NCBI RefSeq assembly: GCF_900141805.1
Contig: NZ_FQYN01000004.1
Location: 434,001-498,000 of the forward strand
Direction of reading: 5' to 3'
DNA from: Hymenobacter daecheongensis DSM 21074
GTDB taxonomy: Bacteria; Bacteroidota; Bacteroidia; Cytophagales; Hymenobacteraceae
DNA: 64,000 nucleotides
Numbering within the stretch: the stretch's first letter is position 1; each line of letters begins with the position of its first letter. The position numbers and the translations under genes are program-made. The notes beneath the pieces were generated by a model. The model saw only the letters and a program-made list of their open reading frames with translations, searched no databases and was not told the DNA's origin. This document shows positions 1 through 7,765 of this stretch, piece by piece.

Positions 1-252
1 GCGCTCCACGGCCCAGTGCCCGGAGTGCTGGTGTCTGGCCTGATCGAGCAGCTCCAGGCGGGCGGGGTTGGGGTGCAGGTGCAGCTCGGCCGCCTGGCTG
101 AAAATGGTGGGCGGGCCCAGGCTGCGGGTCCGCACCTGCCACGCGCCGCCAAACCACCCGTCCGGGCAGTCGAGCAGGTTCACGTCGTACAATTGCGGAT
201 CGTCGGCCACGGGCAGGTTACTAGTCAGACGGTTAATGAAGGTAAGCGGCAA
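1..252 (-). CDS. Partial hypothetical protein (runs off the window start)
   Basis: An open frame runs from the window edge to about position 252 on the minus strand. It reads as a plausible protein with GC-rich third positions (fragments such as LYDVNLLDCPDGWFGG and AELHLHPNPARLELLDQ). No ATG is in frame; the best visible start is a TTG at 252-250, 8 nt after the stop of the upstream ethylene-binding-domain gene, so translational coupling is possible. I do not recognise the family, and the sequence does not look like a PAS or histidine kinase domain. Only about 84 residues are visible, so function cannot be assigned. Confidence 0.45.
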   Translation of the reverse strand, partial: MPLTFINRLTSNLPVADDPQLYDVNLLDCPDGWFGGAWQVRTRSLGPPTIFSQAAELHLHPNPARLELLDQARHQHSGHWAVER

Positions 253-259
253 AAGCCAA

Positions 260-928
260 CTAGCCGGCCTGCTGCCGCAGACGCTCATTTTCCAGGCGCA
301 GCGCCTGTACTTCGTGCTCCAAATCGAGGGTGCGGAAAGAGATTTTGGCCTCCAGGTCGTTGTAGGCACTCTGCAGCTGCTCATTCACTTCAGCCAGCGC
401 CTGGGTGCGCTGCCGCACCACTTCTTCGAGCTGAGTGGGCGTGCGCAGCAGCAGCGCCTGGGGCAGCACCCGGTAGAGGGCCAGCACGGTGCCCCACGAG
501 GCCACCGCCGTAATTAGGCGCACCAGCCCGCTGAGCCGGTACAGCGGCACCCAGAAGATAACGGCATCGAGCAGGTGCGTGGCGCCGCAGGCCGCAATGA
601 ACAGCCCAAACAGCCAGAACAGGCGGTTGAAGGGCACGTCGCCGCGCTGCCGGATGAAGTAGATCAGCAGCAGCGGGATGATGAAGTAGGCGGCCCAGAT
701 GGCGAAGTCGGACCCGATGTAGAGCCAGCCGTGAAAATCGGTCCAGCGCCCGCAGTGCCAGCGGGCCGGAAACCCGGTGGGGTCGAGCAGGTGGGTGAAA
801 AACTCGCTGACCTGCTCGGCCAGCGACAAAGACGCTACTGGGGCCAGGGCGGGAGCCGCCGGCTGCGCCGCGGCCACTACGGGAGCGGCAAACAGCAGCA
901 AACTTAGAATGCGACGAATTGCAAGCAT
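260..928 (-). CDS. Stand-alone ethylene-receptor-like (EBD) membrane protein without kinase
   Basis: A 222-residue protein. Residues 1-22 look like a signal peptide. Residues about 68-155 form three hydrophobic helices closely matching the N-terminal ethylene-binding domain of plant ETR1. The residues known in ETR1 to bind copper and ethylene are all present with a constant offset of 49: D74, Y81, I111, C114 and H118 correspond to ETR1 D25, Y32, I62, C65 and H69. Residues 163-220 are a coiled coil of the kind that normally leads into a PAS or histidine kinase region, but the frame ends there (LRQQAG then TAG). It may be a complete sensor acting through a partner, or a truncated hybrid kinase. 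The next gene starts 8 nt later in another frame and does not resemble a kinase. Ligand binding is inferred from residue conservation only. Confidence 0.8.
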   Translation of the reverse strand: MLAIRRILSLLLFAAPVVAAAQPAAPALAPVASLSLAEQVSEFFTHLLDPTGFPARWHCGRWTDFHGWLYIGSDFAIWAAYFIIPLLLIYFIRQRGDVPFNRLFWLFGLFIAACGATHLLDAVIFWVPLYRLSGLVRLITAVASWGTVLALYRVLPQALLLRTPTQLEEVVRQRTQALAEVNEQLQSAYNDLEAKISFRTLDLEHEVQALRLENERLRQQAG

Positions 929-1049
929 TAACAGCAGAGCAAAAAAGGAAAACCGTAAGAAAAGCCCGTTGCCAGGTAGCTAAGGCCAACCCCGGCAAAC
1001 GAATGATTAGCGAAGAAAAGCTGCCCACCCCAGGCCGGCCGGGCTTGCG

Positions 1050-2003
1050 CTACGACGGCACATCCGACTGGCTATCGGGCATGGGAGCGGCGGCCGGCAC
1101 CGTGGCGGCCCCGGCTGGCTTCGATTTGCGCTTGGTGAGCTGCTCGGTATACTCGATTATTTTGCCGGCAATGTCCAGCCCGGTGGCCTTCTCGATGCCC
1201 TCCAGGCCCGGCGACGAATTTACTTCCAGCACCAGCGGGCCGCGCTTGCTCTGCAGCATATCCACGCCCGCAATGCCCAGGCCCAGGGCTTTGGTGGCCA
1301 GCAGGGCGGCGGCTTTTTCGGCCCGGCTTAGCTTGACGAGGGTGCCGCTGCCGCCGCGGTGCAGGTTCGAGCGAAACTCGCCCTCCTTGCCCTGCCGCTT
1401 CATGGCCCCCACCACTTCGCCGTTCACCACAAAGGCCCGCAGGTCGGCTCCTTTGCTCTCGGCAATGAATTCCTGCACGATGATGCGGGCTTTCAGGTTG
1501 TGAAACGCCTCAATCACCGACTGCGCGGCCTTGGCCGACTCGGCCAGCACCACGCCCAGACCCTGCGTGCCTTCGAGCAGCTTGATGATGACGGGCGCGC
1601 CACCCACCAGGTCAATCAGCTCCGTCACCTCGTTGGAGTAGTTGGTGAAGGCCGTTTTGGGCATGCCCACGCCGGCGCGGCTCAGAATCTGCATCGAGCG
1701 CAGCTTGTCGCGCGAGCGGATGATGGCCTGGCTTTCGACGGCCGTTTTCACCTTCATCATCTCAAACTGCCGCACCACGGCCGTGCCGTAGAACGTGGCC
1801 GAGGCCCCGATGCGCGGAATAATGGCATCAACCGGCCCCAGCCGGGCATCCTGATACACGATGCCGGGGGAGCCCTTTTCGAGCACCAGGTTGCATTTCA
1901 GATGGTCGATGACCACCACATCGTGGCCCCGCAGCCGGGCCGCCTCCACCAGGCGGGAAGTGGAATACAGCTTCGGCTCACGCGACAAAATCGCCAGTTT
2001 CAT
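1050..2003 (-). CDS. rimK: RimK-type alpha-L-glutamate ligase (ATP-grasp)
   Basis: A 317-residue ATP-grasp ligase. The RimK family adds glutamate residues to a protein C-terminus, classically ribosomal protein S6, or to small-molecule acceptors. Visible features are an N-terminal pre-ATP-grasp region ([18 protein letters not shown]), the nucleotide loop [14 protein letters not shown] near residue 145, DLRAFVV, and the metal-binding [11 protein letters not shown] near residue 270. E. coli RimK is about 300 residues; the extra tail here is Ala/Pro/Ser-rich. The RimB-like protease gene lies just upstream on the same strand (start 2543, stop 2070), so the two are likely co-transcribed. The true acceptor in this organism is not shown by the sequence. 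Confidence 0.93.
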   Translation of the reverse strand: MKLAILSREPKLYSTSRLVEAARLRGHDVVVIDHLKCNLVLEKGSPGIVYQDARLGPVDAIIPRIGASATFYGTAVVRQFEMMKVKTAVESQAIIRSRDKLRSMQILSRAGVGMPKTAFTNYSNEVTELIDLVGGAPVIIKLLEGTQGLGVVLAESAKAAQSVIEAFHNLKARIIVQEFIAESKGADLRAFVVNGEVVGAMKRQGKEGEFRSNLHRGGSGTLVKLSRAEKAAALLATKALGLGIAGVDMLQSKRGPLVLEVNSSPGLEGIEKATGLDIAGKIIEYTEQLTKRKSKPAGAATVPAAAPMPDSQSDVPS

Positions 2004-2069
2004 GGAAAGGGGTGCTTGGAGTGGTGGAGGGTGAGGAGCAGCAGTGCGGGGTAAAAGTACGCAATGCGG

Positions 2070-2543
2070 CTAAGGCCGCGGCCGGGGCGCGTTCAAAAAA
2101 CGGTAGGAAGCGTTGCGCCGGCTCACATCGACCACAAACCGCCCGCGCCGCAGCAGCAGCCGCCCGATGAGCACCGGGTAGCGCATATCGGAGCGGTCGG
2201 AGAGGGAAAATTCGGTGTCGAAGTCTTCGCCGAACAGCCGGATAACGGTGCGGATAACGTAGCGTTCCTGCACCTCGCCGTTGGAGCTTTTGATGTCGCG
2301 CAACGTGAATTCGGCAAATTCCAACGGGCAGCCGTCGAATTTGGGGTGCTCCTCATCGAGCAGCAGCACGCGCAGCACGCTTCGCCCATCGGGCAGCGCC
2401 TCCACATGAATATTGGAGCAGTGCAGGGCCCCCGTGAAAGCGCCGGTATCCACCTTCGCCTCCACGCCCCACAGGTTGAGCTGCGGAAAATCCACCAGCT
2501 CGCGCCGCCCCACTACCCGCTTCGGAATACGCTGTTTTTTCAT
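2070..2543 (-). CDS. RimB-like retropepsin-type protease (ATP-dependent zinc protease family)
   Basis: A 157-residue protein starting MKKQRIPKRVVGRRELVDFP at the ATG at 2543. A longer open frame upstream runs through an interspersed repeat and is rejected as the start. The motif KVDTGAFTGALHC (Asp32-Thr-Gly-Ala) is the aspartic active-site motif of the retropepsin-like family annotated as ATP-dependent zinc protease, which includes RimB of the Pseudomonas rimABK locus. Its position directly upstream of rimK, 66 nt away, supports a shared role in protein glutamylation. A rimA-type diguanylate phosphodiesterase is not present here. Confidence 0.85.
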   Translation of the reverse strand: MKKQRIPKRVVGRRELVDFPQLNLWGVEAKVDTGAFTGALHCSNIHVEALPDGRSVLRVLLLDEEHPKFDGCPLEFAEFTLRDIKSSNGEVQERYVIRTVIRLFGEDFDTEFSLSDRSDMRYPVLIGRLLLRRGRFVVDVSRRNASYRFLNAPRPRP

Positions 2544-2570
2544 TATAGCAGGCAATATAGGAGGACAACT

Positions 2571-2730
2571 GTCATTGCGAGCAAGGCGAAGCAATCCGTC
2601 CTGGACAATGAGTTGAGCCTTGGTTAAACAGAAAGCCCCGACATAACGCATACGTCAGGGCTTTGCAGTAAAAAAGGGCTTTTTACATTTCAGAGGACGG
2701 ATTGCTTCGTCCTTCGTCCTCGCAATGACA
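2571..2730. repeat. Interspersed inverted repeat, family A, copy 1
   Basis: A 160-bp element whose outer arms are GTCATTGCGAGCAAGGCGAA and the complementary end ..TTCGTCCTCGCAATGAC. Inside is a terminator-like hairpin (AAAGCCCCGAC...GTCAGGGCTTT) followed by AAGGGCTTTTT. A second, closely similar copy lies in direct orientation at 5918-6079. It fills the gap between the RimB-like gene and the sugar dehydrogenase gene. No protein is encoded. Family behaviour resembles REP/BIME or MITE-like elements; mobility is inferred. Confidence 0.85.
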
Positions 2731-2732
2731 GG

Positions 2733-3854
2733 CTACCCTTTGTAACTAATCCTATACACGGCGTCGTTCTGGTCGTCGGAGACGAGCAGGGAGCCGTCGG
2801 GGAGCTGGAGCAGGCACACGGGGCGGCCCCAGCTTTTCTGGCCCTGCAGCCAGCCCTCGGCGAAGGTTTCGTAGCTGGTGGCCTGCTTGCCGCTGGCATC
2901 AAGCTTCACGAGCATGATGCGGTAGCCGATTTTGCTGCTGCGGTTCCAGGAGCCATGCTCGGGAATGAAAATCTGGTTGCGGTACTGCGCCGGAAACTGC
3001 CGGCCGGTGTAGAATTTCATGCCCAGCGCCGCCACGTGCGGGCCCAGCTTGCGGGCGGGCCGGGTGTAGGTGGCGGCGTCTTTGCCCTGGCTGAGCTGCG
3101 GATCGGCCACGTCGCCGGCGAAGAAATACGGGAAGCCAAAGTGCAGGCCGGGCGCGGGCAGGCGGTTCAGCTCGTCGGCAGGCAGGTTGTCGCCGAGCAT
3201 GTCGCGGCCGTTGTCGGTGAACCAAAGAGCCTTATCCACGGGGCTCCAGTCGAAGCCCACGGTGTTGCGCACGCCTTTGGCAATGGTTTCAAAGCCGCTG
3301 CCATCGGCATTCAGGCGGTTGATGGTGCCGAAAATCGGCTCTTCGGGCTCGCAGGAGTTGCAGGGCGCGCCCACCGGCACGTAGAGCTTGCCATCGGGGC
3401 CGAAGGCAATGTAGCGGTAGCCGTGCCAGTCCTTATTGGGCAGCTTATCATACACCACTACGGGCTTGGGCTTCTGTCGCAGGCGCTGAGCAATGTTATC
3501 GTAGCGGATGATGCGATTTATCTCGGCCACGTATAGCGCCCCGTTGCGCAAGGCCACGCCATTAGGCGCTTTCAGGCCGGTGGCCAGGGTGACGACCTCA
3601 TCCGCGCGGCCGTCCTTATTGCGGTCGGGCAAGGCGTATACTTTGTCGTCTTTGGTGCCCACGTACACGGTGCCATCGGGCCCCACGGCCAGCGCGCGGG
3701 CACTTTTCACGCCCTGGGCGAAGTAGCTGATGGTGAAGCCGGCGGGCAACTTGATTTTGCTCAGATTGGCATCGGCGGCGGCCAGCGGGGTTTCGGTGGT
3801 GAAACCGAACGCCAGCGGCGCGAGAAAAGCGAGGGGAACGAGACGGCGCATCAT
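2733..3854 (-). CDS. Exported glucose/sorbosone dehydrogenase-family beta-propeller protein
   Basis: A 373-residue protein with an N-terminal signal sequence (MMRRLVPLAFLAPLAFGFTT). The body is a beta-propeller of the PQQ-dependent sugar dehydrogenase / L-sorbosone dehydrogenase type. Characteristic segments are GVKSARALAVGPDGTVYVGT, the YRYIAFGPDGKLYVPVGAPCNSC region and the FIPEHGSWNRS motif near the C-terminal third. Members oxidise aldoses or related carbohydrates in the periplasm with PQQ or another bound redox cofactor; substrate cannot be read from sequence. It is monocistronic by appearance, with repeat elements on both sides. Confidence 0.82.
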   Translation of the reverse strand: MMRRLVPLAFLAPLAFGFTTETPLAAADANLSKIKLPAGFTISYFAQGVKSARALAVGPDGTVYVGTKDDKVYALPDRNKDGRADEVVTLATGLKAPNGVALRNGALYVAEINRIIRYDNIAQRLRQKPKPVVVYDKLPNKDWHGYRYIAFGPDGKLYVPVGAPCNSCEPEEPIFGTINRLNADGSGFETIAKGVRNTVGFDWSPVDKALWFTDNGRDMLGDNLPADELNRLPAPGLHFGFPYFFAGDVADPQLSQGKDAATYTRPARKLGPHVAALGMKFYTGRQFPAQYRNQIFIPEHGSWNRSSKIGYRIMLVKLDASGKQATSYETFAEGWLQGQKSWGRPVCLLQLPDGSLLVSDDQNDAVYRISYKG

Positions 3855-3897
3855 ACTGCCTCAAACCCGGCCCGCGGGTTGAAGGTTGCGTGCCCCG

Positions 3898-3996
3898 TAG
3901 CGCGAAAGTCCGTTTCGCGACGAGCAAAGCGAGTAGTTGGAACTACACTGGTCCGGATACTCGCTTTGCTCGTTGCGAAACGGGTTTTCGCGCTAC
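3898..3996. repeat. Inverted repeat (38-nt arms) upstream of the metallohydrolase
   Basis: The left arm begins GTAGCGCGAAAGTCCG and the right arm is its near-complement ending CGGGTTTTCGCGCTAC. The arms are about 38 nt with a loop of about 22 nt. Both arms contain CGAGCAAAGCGAGTA. It lies between the divergent sugar dehydrogenase and metallohydrolase genes. The sequence is unrelated to the other repeat families here. Confidence 0.75.
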
Positions 3997-4075
3997 AGCT
4001 CGCACGGCCTAAAATATTTGCCGTATCAGTTCGTCTGGGTAGCCAGCGGCGGTTTCGCCCTCATCTTCACTTATT

Positions 4076-5200
4076 ATGCGCACATCACTCAAAATCGTGG
4101 GCCGGCTGGCCCTTAGCCTGCTGGCTCTGGTGCTGGTAGCGGGCGTGGCCTTTGCCAACCTGAGCCCGGAATTGGGCGGCAAACCCACCAAAGCGCAGAA
4201 GCTGGCCTACGCCCGCTCAGGCCATTACGAGGATGGCGAGTTCCGGAACCTGGTGCCCACCACTCTCATGACCGGCGGCAGCACCGTGGCCGCATTGTGG
4301 CGCTTTCTGTTCGAGAAAGTGCCGCATAAAAATCCCGCCGCGCCCCTGCCCATGCAGCCTCTCGATTCCCTGACCATCACCCGGAAAACCGCCGATCTGG
4401 TGCGCGTAACGTGGTTCGGCCATTCGGCTAGCCTGGTCGAAATTGCCGGCCGCAATATCCTGCTCGACCCCATGCTAAGCGTGGATATGGGCCCCATTTC
4501 CTGGCTCACGCCCAACCGCTACAATCCCGTATTGCCCATTACGGCCGAAAAGCTGCCGCCTATTGATGCGGTGCTGATTTCGCACGACCACTACGACCAC
4601 CTCGACTACCAAAGCATCCGGCGGCTGAAGGATAAAACGGCTAATTTCTACGTGCCGTTGGGCGTGGGGGCGCACCTGCTGGCCTGGGGCGTGGCCCCCG
4701 AAAAAGTACACGAGCTGGACTGGAACGACTCAGTACAATTGCCGGGCCTAACCATCATCAGCACCCCGGCGCGGCACTTTTCCGGGCGGGGCCTCACCAA
4801 CCGCAATTCCACTTCCTGGAGTTCGTGGGTAATAAAATCGGCCACCAAGCGCATTTTCTACAGCGGCGACGGCGGCTACGGGCCGCACTTTAGCACCATC
4901 GGCCAGCGCCACGGCCCCTTCGACCTGGCCCTGATGGAGTGCGGCCAGTACGACCGCCAGTGGGCCGAAATCCATATGATGCCTGAGCAAACCGTGCAGG
5001 CCAGCCTCGATGTGCGGGCCAAAGTGTTGCTGCCGGTGCACTGGGGCGCTTTCACGGAGGCCAACCATGCCTGGGACGACCCCATCCGGCGTGCCACCGC
5101 CGAAGCCGCCCGCCTCCGCCTCCCCATGACTACGCCCCAACTCGGGCAGCCCGTCATGCTGGCCGCCGGGCCGCTGCCGCAGGTGCCGTGGTGGCGGTAG
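4076..5200 (+). CDS. NAPE-PLD-type metallo-beta-lactamase-fold hydrolase
   Basis: A 374-residue protein with an N-terminal membrane or signal segment (residues about 5-27), then an MBL fold. The metal ligands are all visible: H170-D-H-Y-D-H175, the His of PARHFSGRG, the Asp of YSGDGGYG and the His of LLPVHWGAF. The arrangement and the WFGHSASLVEIAG segment match the N-acyl-phosphatidylethanolamine phospholipase D-like family (also annotated UlaG-like), which cleaves phosphodiester or lipid head groups. The N-terminal anchor would place it at the membrane facing the periplasm. Substrate is inferred from family only. Confidence 0.83.
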   Translation: MRTSLKIVGRLALSLLALVLVAGVAFANLSPELGGKPTKAQKLAYARSGHYEDGEFRNLVPTTLMTGGSTVAALWRFLFEKVPHKNPAAPLPMQPLDSLTITRKTADLVRVTWFGHSASLVEIAGRNILLDPMLSVDMGPISWLTPNRYNPVLPITAEKLPPIDAVLISHDHYDHLDYQSIRRLKDKTANFYVPLGVGAHLLAWGVAPEKVHELDWNDSVQLPGLTIISTPARHFSGRGLTNRNSTSWSSWVIKSATKRIFYSGDGGYGPHFSTIGQRHGPFDLALMECGQYDRQWAEIHMMPEQTVQASLDVRAKVLLPVHWGAFTEANHAWDDPIRRATAEAARLRLPMTTPQLGQPVMLAAGPLPQVPWWR

Positions 5201-5217
5201 CTTTTGCCGCATAACGC

Positions 5218-5397
5218 AAATGGCAGAACAGCCGCGTAGCGGCGACAGGTTTGTAGAGAATCGCGCATGAACTGATTCAAAAGCCGCGTAGCGGTGACAG
5301 AAACGCTCGAACGGCGCTGTCACCGCTACGCGGCTTTGTTCTTTTTCCGTCTTTGGATGCTACAAGTCTGTCGCTGCTACGCGGCTGTTCTGCCATT
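5218..5397. repeat. Nested double inverted repeat containing four GCCGCGTAGC cores
   Basis: Outer arms lie at 5218-5256 and 5360-5397 (AATGGCAGAACAGCCGCGTA and its near-complement). A second hairpin is nested inside at 5280-5338 (AAAGCCGCGTAGCGGTGACA and complement). All four arms carry the core CCGCGTAGCRGYGACAG. It sits between the convergent metallohydrolase and 2TM genes and may also act as a transcription stop. Confidence 0.82.
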
Positions 5398-5464
5398 CAG
5401 GTTTCATAACATGCCCACAACGCAGGAATAGCTGTCGTGCTGTTGAGCATAAACTCTTTGAAAC

Positions 5465-5773
5465 TCAGCGGCCGTCCCGCTCGCGCACCAGGCGCTCATA
5501 TTCGCGCTCCGACAGCTGGCTGCCGAAGCTGCTGTACACCCGAATGCCGTTCATCAGCACCCCGAAGCCCCAGAATACTGTCGGCCAGATGGGCCAGGGA
5601 ATGTTGATGTGGCGGCCGTGGCCTTGCCAGCCGGTGTAGCTGTTGGTAAGGGCCCAGATAACCCACAGCAGGGTATTGACGGCGAGATAAGTGAACAGGT
5701 GCGATTTAAACTTGGCGCGGGCTTTGGCCGTGCGCCACAGCTCCGGGTCGCGGTTGGTGCTGGCAGCTTCCAT
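5465..5773 (-). CDS. 2TM domain-containing membrane protein
   Basis: A 102-residue protein with two hydrophobic helices (about residues 27-45 and 62-80) separated by a short polar loop. It has the conserved N-terminal (Arg-rich, FKSHLFTYLAVN) and C-terminal (SEREYERLVRERDG) flanks of the Bacteroidota 2TM family. These small inner-membrane proteins sometimes accompany LytTR or histidine-kinase regulators, but none is adjacent here. Function unknown. Confidence 0.8.
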   Translation of the reverse strand: MEAASTNRDPELWRTAKARAKFKSHLFTYLAVNTLLWVIWALTNSYTGWQGHGRHINIPWPIWPTVFWGFGVLMNGIRVYSSFGSQLSEREYERLVRERDGR

Positions 5774-5917
5774 GGGGTTGGGTGTTTGGGGGTTGGCAAT
5801 GGTTAAAAGTAAAGCAAGCTATTACATTTCCCAAGCCTAATATTCCCAAGCTGCAACCTTTGCGGGTGAAGCGTTCAATAGGCAGGATGAAGCGGCGGCA
5901 AATGCGCCATGCAGCCT

Positions 5918-6079
5918 GTCATTGCGAGGACGAAGGACGAAGCAAGCTGTCCCGGACAATGAGCCAAACTTTGTAAACAGAAAAGCCCTGACATATGCGT
6001 GCGTCAGGGCTTTGTATGTCAATAGGGCTTTCTACATTTCAGAGGACGGATTGCTTCGTCCTTCGTCCTCGCAATGACA
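5918..6079. repeat. Interspersed inverted repeat, family A, copy 2
   Basis: A 162-bp element matching the copy at 2571-2730 end to end. It has the same outer arms, the same internal AAAGCCCTGAC..GTCAGGGCTTT hairpin and a nearly identical right 45 bp (CATTTCAGAGGACGGATTGC onward). It fills most of the 311-bp gap between the 2TM gene and the alpha/beta hydrolase gene; the remaining 5774-5917 shows no gene. Confidence 0.85.
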
Positions 6080-6084
6080 GGCTG

Positions 6085-6882
6085 TTACTCCCGCATCTTT
6101 GCCGGGTGCTGCCGCAGATACGCGGCTACTTCCTGAATCAGGCCGGCGTGGCCGGCTTCCAGCAGTATGGTTTGGGCGTTTTTCAGGGAGCCGATAAACT
6201 CCTGCAGGCCCGCGTGGGGGATTACCCGGTCGTATTTGCCCAGAAAAAACGTAACCGGCGTGGGGCGGCGGTTCAGGGCGGCGGCCAGTTTGCGCAAATC
6301 AAAGATCAGGTGGCGGAAGCCGACCCAGCTGCGGTACACGCGCAGGCGCTTTTCGCGGCTGTCGAGCTGCCACTGGGCGAAGCGCACCAGCCCGGCATCC
6401 ACGAGGCGGCGGCGGGCCAGCGTGTCGATAAAGCGCAGCAGGCGCTGGGGGCGCAGCACGGCCCGCCCCAGCACCCCGCGCATCCAGGGCGGATAAGTCG
6501 CCAGCGAATACCAGAACTGGGTGCGGATTCCGTCGGGCGCAATCAGCCAGAGCCGCTCCACGCACTCCGACAGCTGCTCGGCCGCCGTGAGGGCAAACTT
6601 GGCTCCCATGCTGAAGGCCAGCAGGCTGAACGTGGGGATGTCGTGCTCAGCCAAAAACGCCTGTATAAGCTCGCTCAGCCGCTTTTTGCTTAGCGGCGCA
6701 TCGGCTTTGGCCAGCTTGCTATGGCCGTGGTAAAACAGGTCGAAGGCGTAGAGGCTGACTTCGTTGGCCCCCAGGCCGGCCGCCAGCCCGCGCCAGTGGC
6801 TTTCGCTCTGCCCGTAGCCGTGAAACGCGAGGATAACGCGAGGGCCGGTGCCGTAGCGGCGGTAGTGGAGCTGGGTTTTCAT
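6085..6882 (-). CDS. Alpha/beta hydrolase
   Basis: A 265-residue alpha/beta-hydrolase-fold protein starting MKTQLHYRRYGTGPRV (an in-frame ATG four codons earlier is an alternative). The oxyanion region ILAFHGYGQ, nucleophile elbow LAFSMGAKF (Ser in A-x-S-x-G) and late His (EAGHAGLI) are visible, with Asp in GKYDRVIP. The first Gly of the usual GxSxG is Ala. Substrate is unknown; such enzymes include esterases and C-C hydrolases. Its 3' end abuts the repeat at 5918-6079. Confidence 0.78.
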   Translation of the reverse strand: MKTQLHYRRYGTGPRVILAFHGYGQSESHWRGLAAGLGANEVSLYAFDLFYHGHSKLAKADAPLSKKRLSELIQAFLAEHDIPTFSLLAFSMGAKFALTAAEQLSECVERLWLIAPDGIRTQFWYSLATYPPWMRGVLGRAVLRPQRLLRFIDTLARRRLVDAGLVRFAQWQLDSREKRLRVYRSWVGFRHLIFDLRKLAAALNRRPTPVTFFLGKYDRVIPHAGLQEFIGSLKNAQTILLEAGHAGLIQEVAAYLRQHPAKMRE

Positions 6883-6900
6883 CGGGTGGGGCATCGTTGT

Positions 6901-7096
6901 GTCATCTGTTCTACTGAGCGAAGTGAAGGACCTCTACTGCCAGAGTATTGTCATGCTGAGCTTGTCGAAGCATCTCTACCACGCCGTTTGATTGGCATTG
7001 CAACGAAGCGGCAGAGATGCTTCGACAAGCTCAGCATGACCCGTTCTTTTCTTCACAACGAAGCGAAAGAGGTCCTCCGCAAGCTCAGGATGACAG
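6901..7096. repeat. Composite inverted repeat: family C hairpin nested in family B-like arms
   Basis: The inner element at 6950-7040 has the family C arms GTCATGCTGAGCTTGTCGAA and complement. It is enclosed by weaker outer arms related to family B (GAGCGAAGTGAAGGACCTCT at 6917 on, AGAGGTCCTCCGCAAGCTCA at 7069 on). It occupies the gap between the DUF502 gene and the downstream hydrolase gene. Translated, it gives the spurious HAELVEAS-type peptides common in many genomes. Confidence 0.8.
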
Positions 7097-7118
7097 CTCC
7101 AATCAGACAACCCCTACC

Positions 7119-7691
7119 CTACAGCTTCGACACGCCGCCTGACACGATGAACTTCATTACCTCGCTGCTGGGCAGCTCCAGGAACGTGACGTTTTCTTCG
7201 GGCACCAACAGCAGCTCGCCGGAGAAATTGTAGGAGTGCGGAAAGTACACAGCCATGAGGGCGGCGCGCGGAATGGTGGGCATTGAGCTTTGGGTCACGA
7301 AGCCCATCTTGTAGCACTGGTCGGCGGCATTGAGGCGCACCAGCACGGGCCGGTTGAACTTCTGATTGTCGCCCACGAAGGCATCGAACAGGTCTTTGAT
7401 GCTGGAATAGATGATGCTGACCAGCGGCGTGCGGTGCAGCACCCGCTCGGCCAGAATCAGGAAGGGCCGCACCATAAACGACTTGGTGATGAAGCCCACC
7501 ATCGTCACCATGAGGGCCACCAGCAGCAGGCCCAGGCCGGGAATATGGCTGCCATTGAGCTGCAGATCAAACAGATTATCGAGCCAGCTAACGAAGGCAA
7601 ACAGAATGTAGACCGTGAGGCCGGCGGGAGCCACCACCAGAAAGCCGCTGAGAAAGTAGTTGAAAACCTTGCGCATCACCGAAAAAGCCAA
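7119..7691 (-). CDS. DUF502 family membrane protein
   Basis: A 190-residue protein with two transmembrane helices (about residues 10-35 and 50-75). They are followed by the conserved soluble part containing LVSIIYSSIKDLFDAF, VGFVT and AVYFPHSYNFSGELLLVP, typical of DUF502. This family is widespread in bacteria and plants; plant members (LCV/COV) affect vascular patterning, while the bacterial role is unknown. The gene follows ispH on the same strand after a strong terminator-like hairpin. Confidence 0.88.
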   Translation of the reverse strand: MAFSVMRKVFNYFLSGFLVVAPAGLTVYILFAFVSWLDNLFDLQLNGSHIPGLGLLLVALMVTMVGFITKSFMVRPFLILAERVLHRTPLVSIIYSSIKDLFDAFVGDNQKFNRPVLVRLNAADQCYKMGFVTQSSMPTIPRAALMAVYFPHSYNFSGELLLVPEENVTFLELPSSEVMKFIVSGGVSKL

Positions 7692-7698
7692 AAAGAAT

Positions 7699-7720
7699 GC
7701 CCGGCCGAAACCGGCCGGGC
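7699..7720 (-). terminator. Intrinsic terminator after ispH
   Basis: The minus strand reads GCCCGGCCGGTTTCGGCC plus GGGC, a 9-bp GC-rich stem, followed by ATTCTTTTTGGCTTTTT. It sits between the ispH stop (7766) and the DUF502 start (7691). Confidence 0.75.
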
Positions 7721-7765
7721 AAATAACGAATATTCGGGGGTGCGGTCCTACGCCCGGAGCCGGCG

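Noticed and set aside
390..1028. 212-codon frame over the ethylene-binding-domain gene
   Set aside because: Same strand, different frame; Arg/Ala/Pro-rich with no domain, while the other frame carries the conserved EBD.
6721..7233. Open frames giving HAELVEAS and FDKLSMT peptides
   Set aside because: These are translations of family B/C inverted repeats that occur in many genomes; no protein-like composition outside the repeat.
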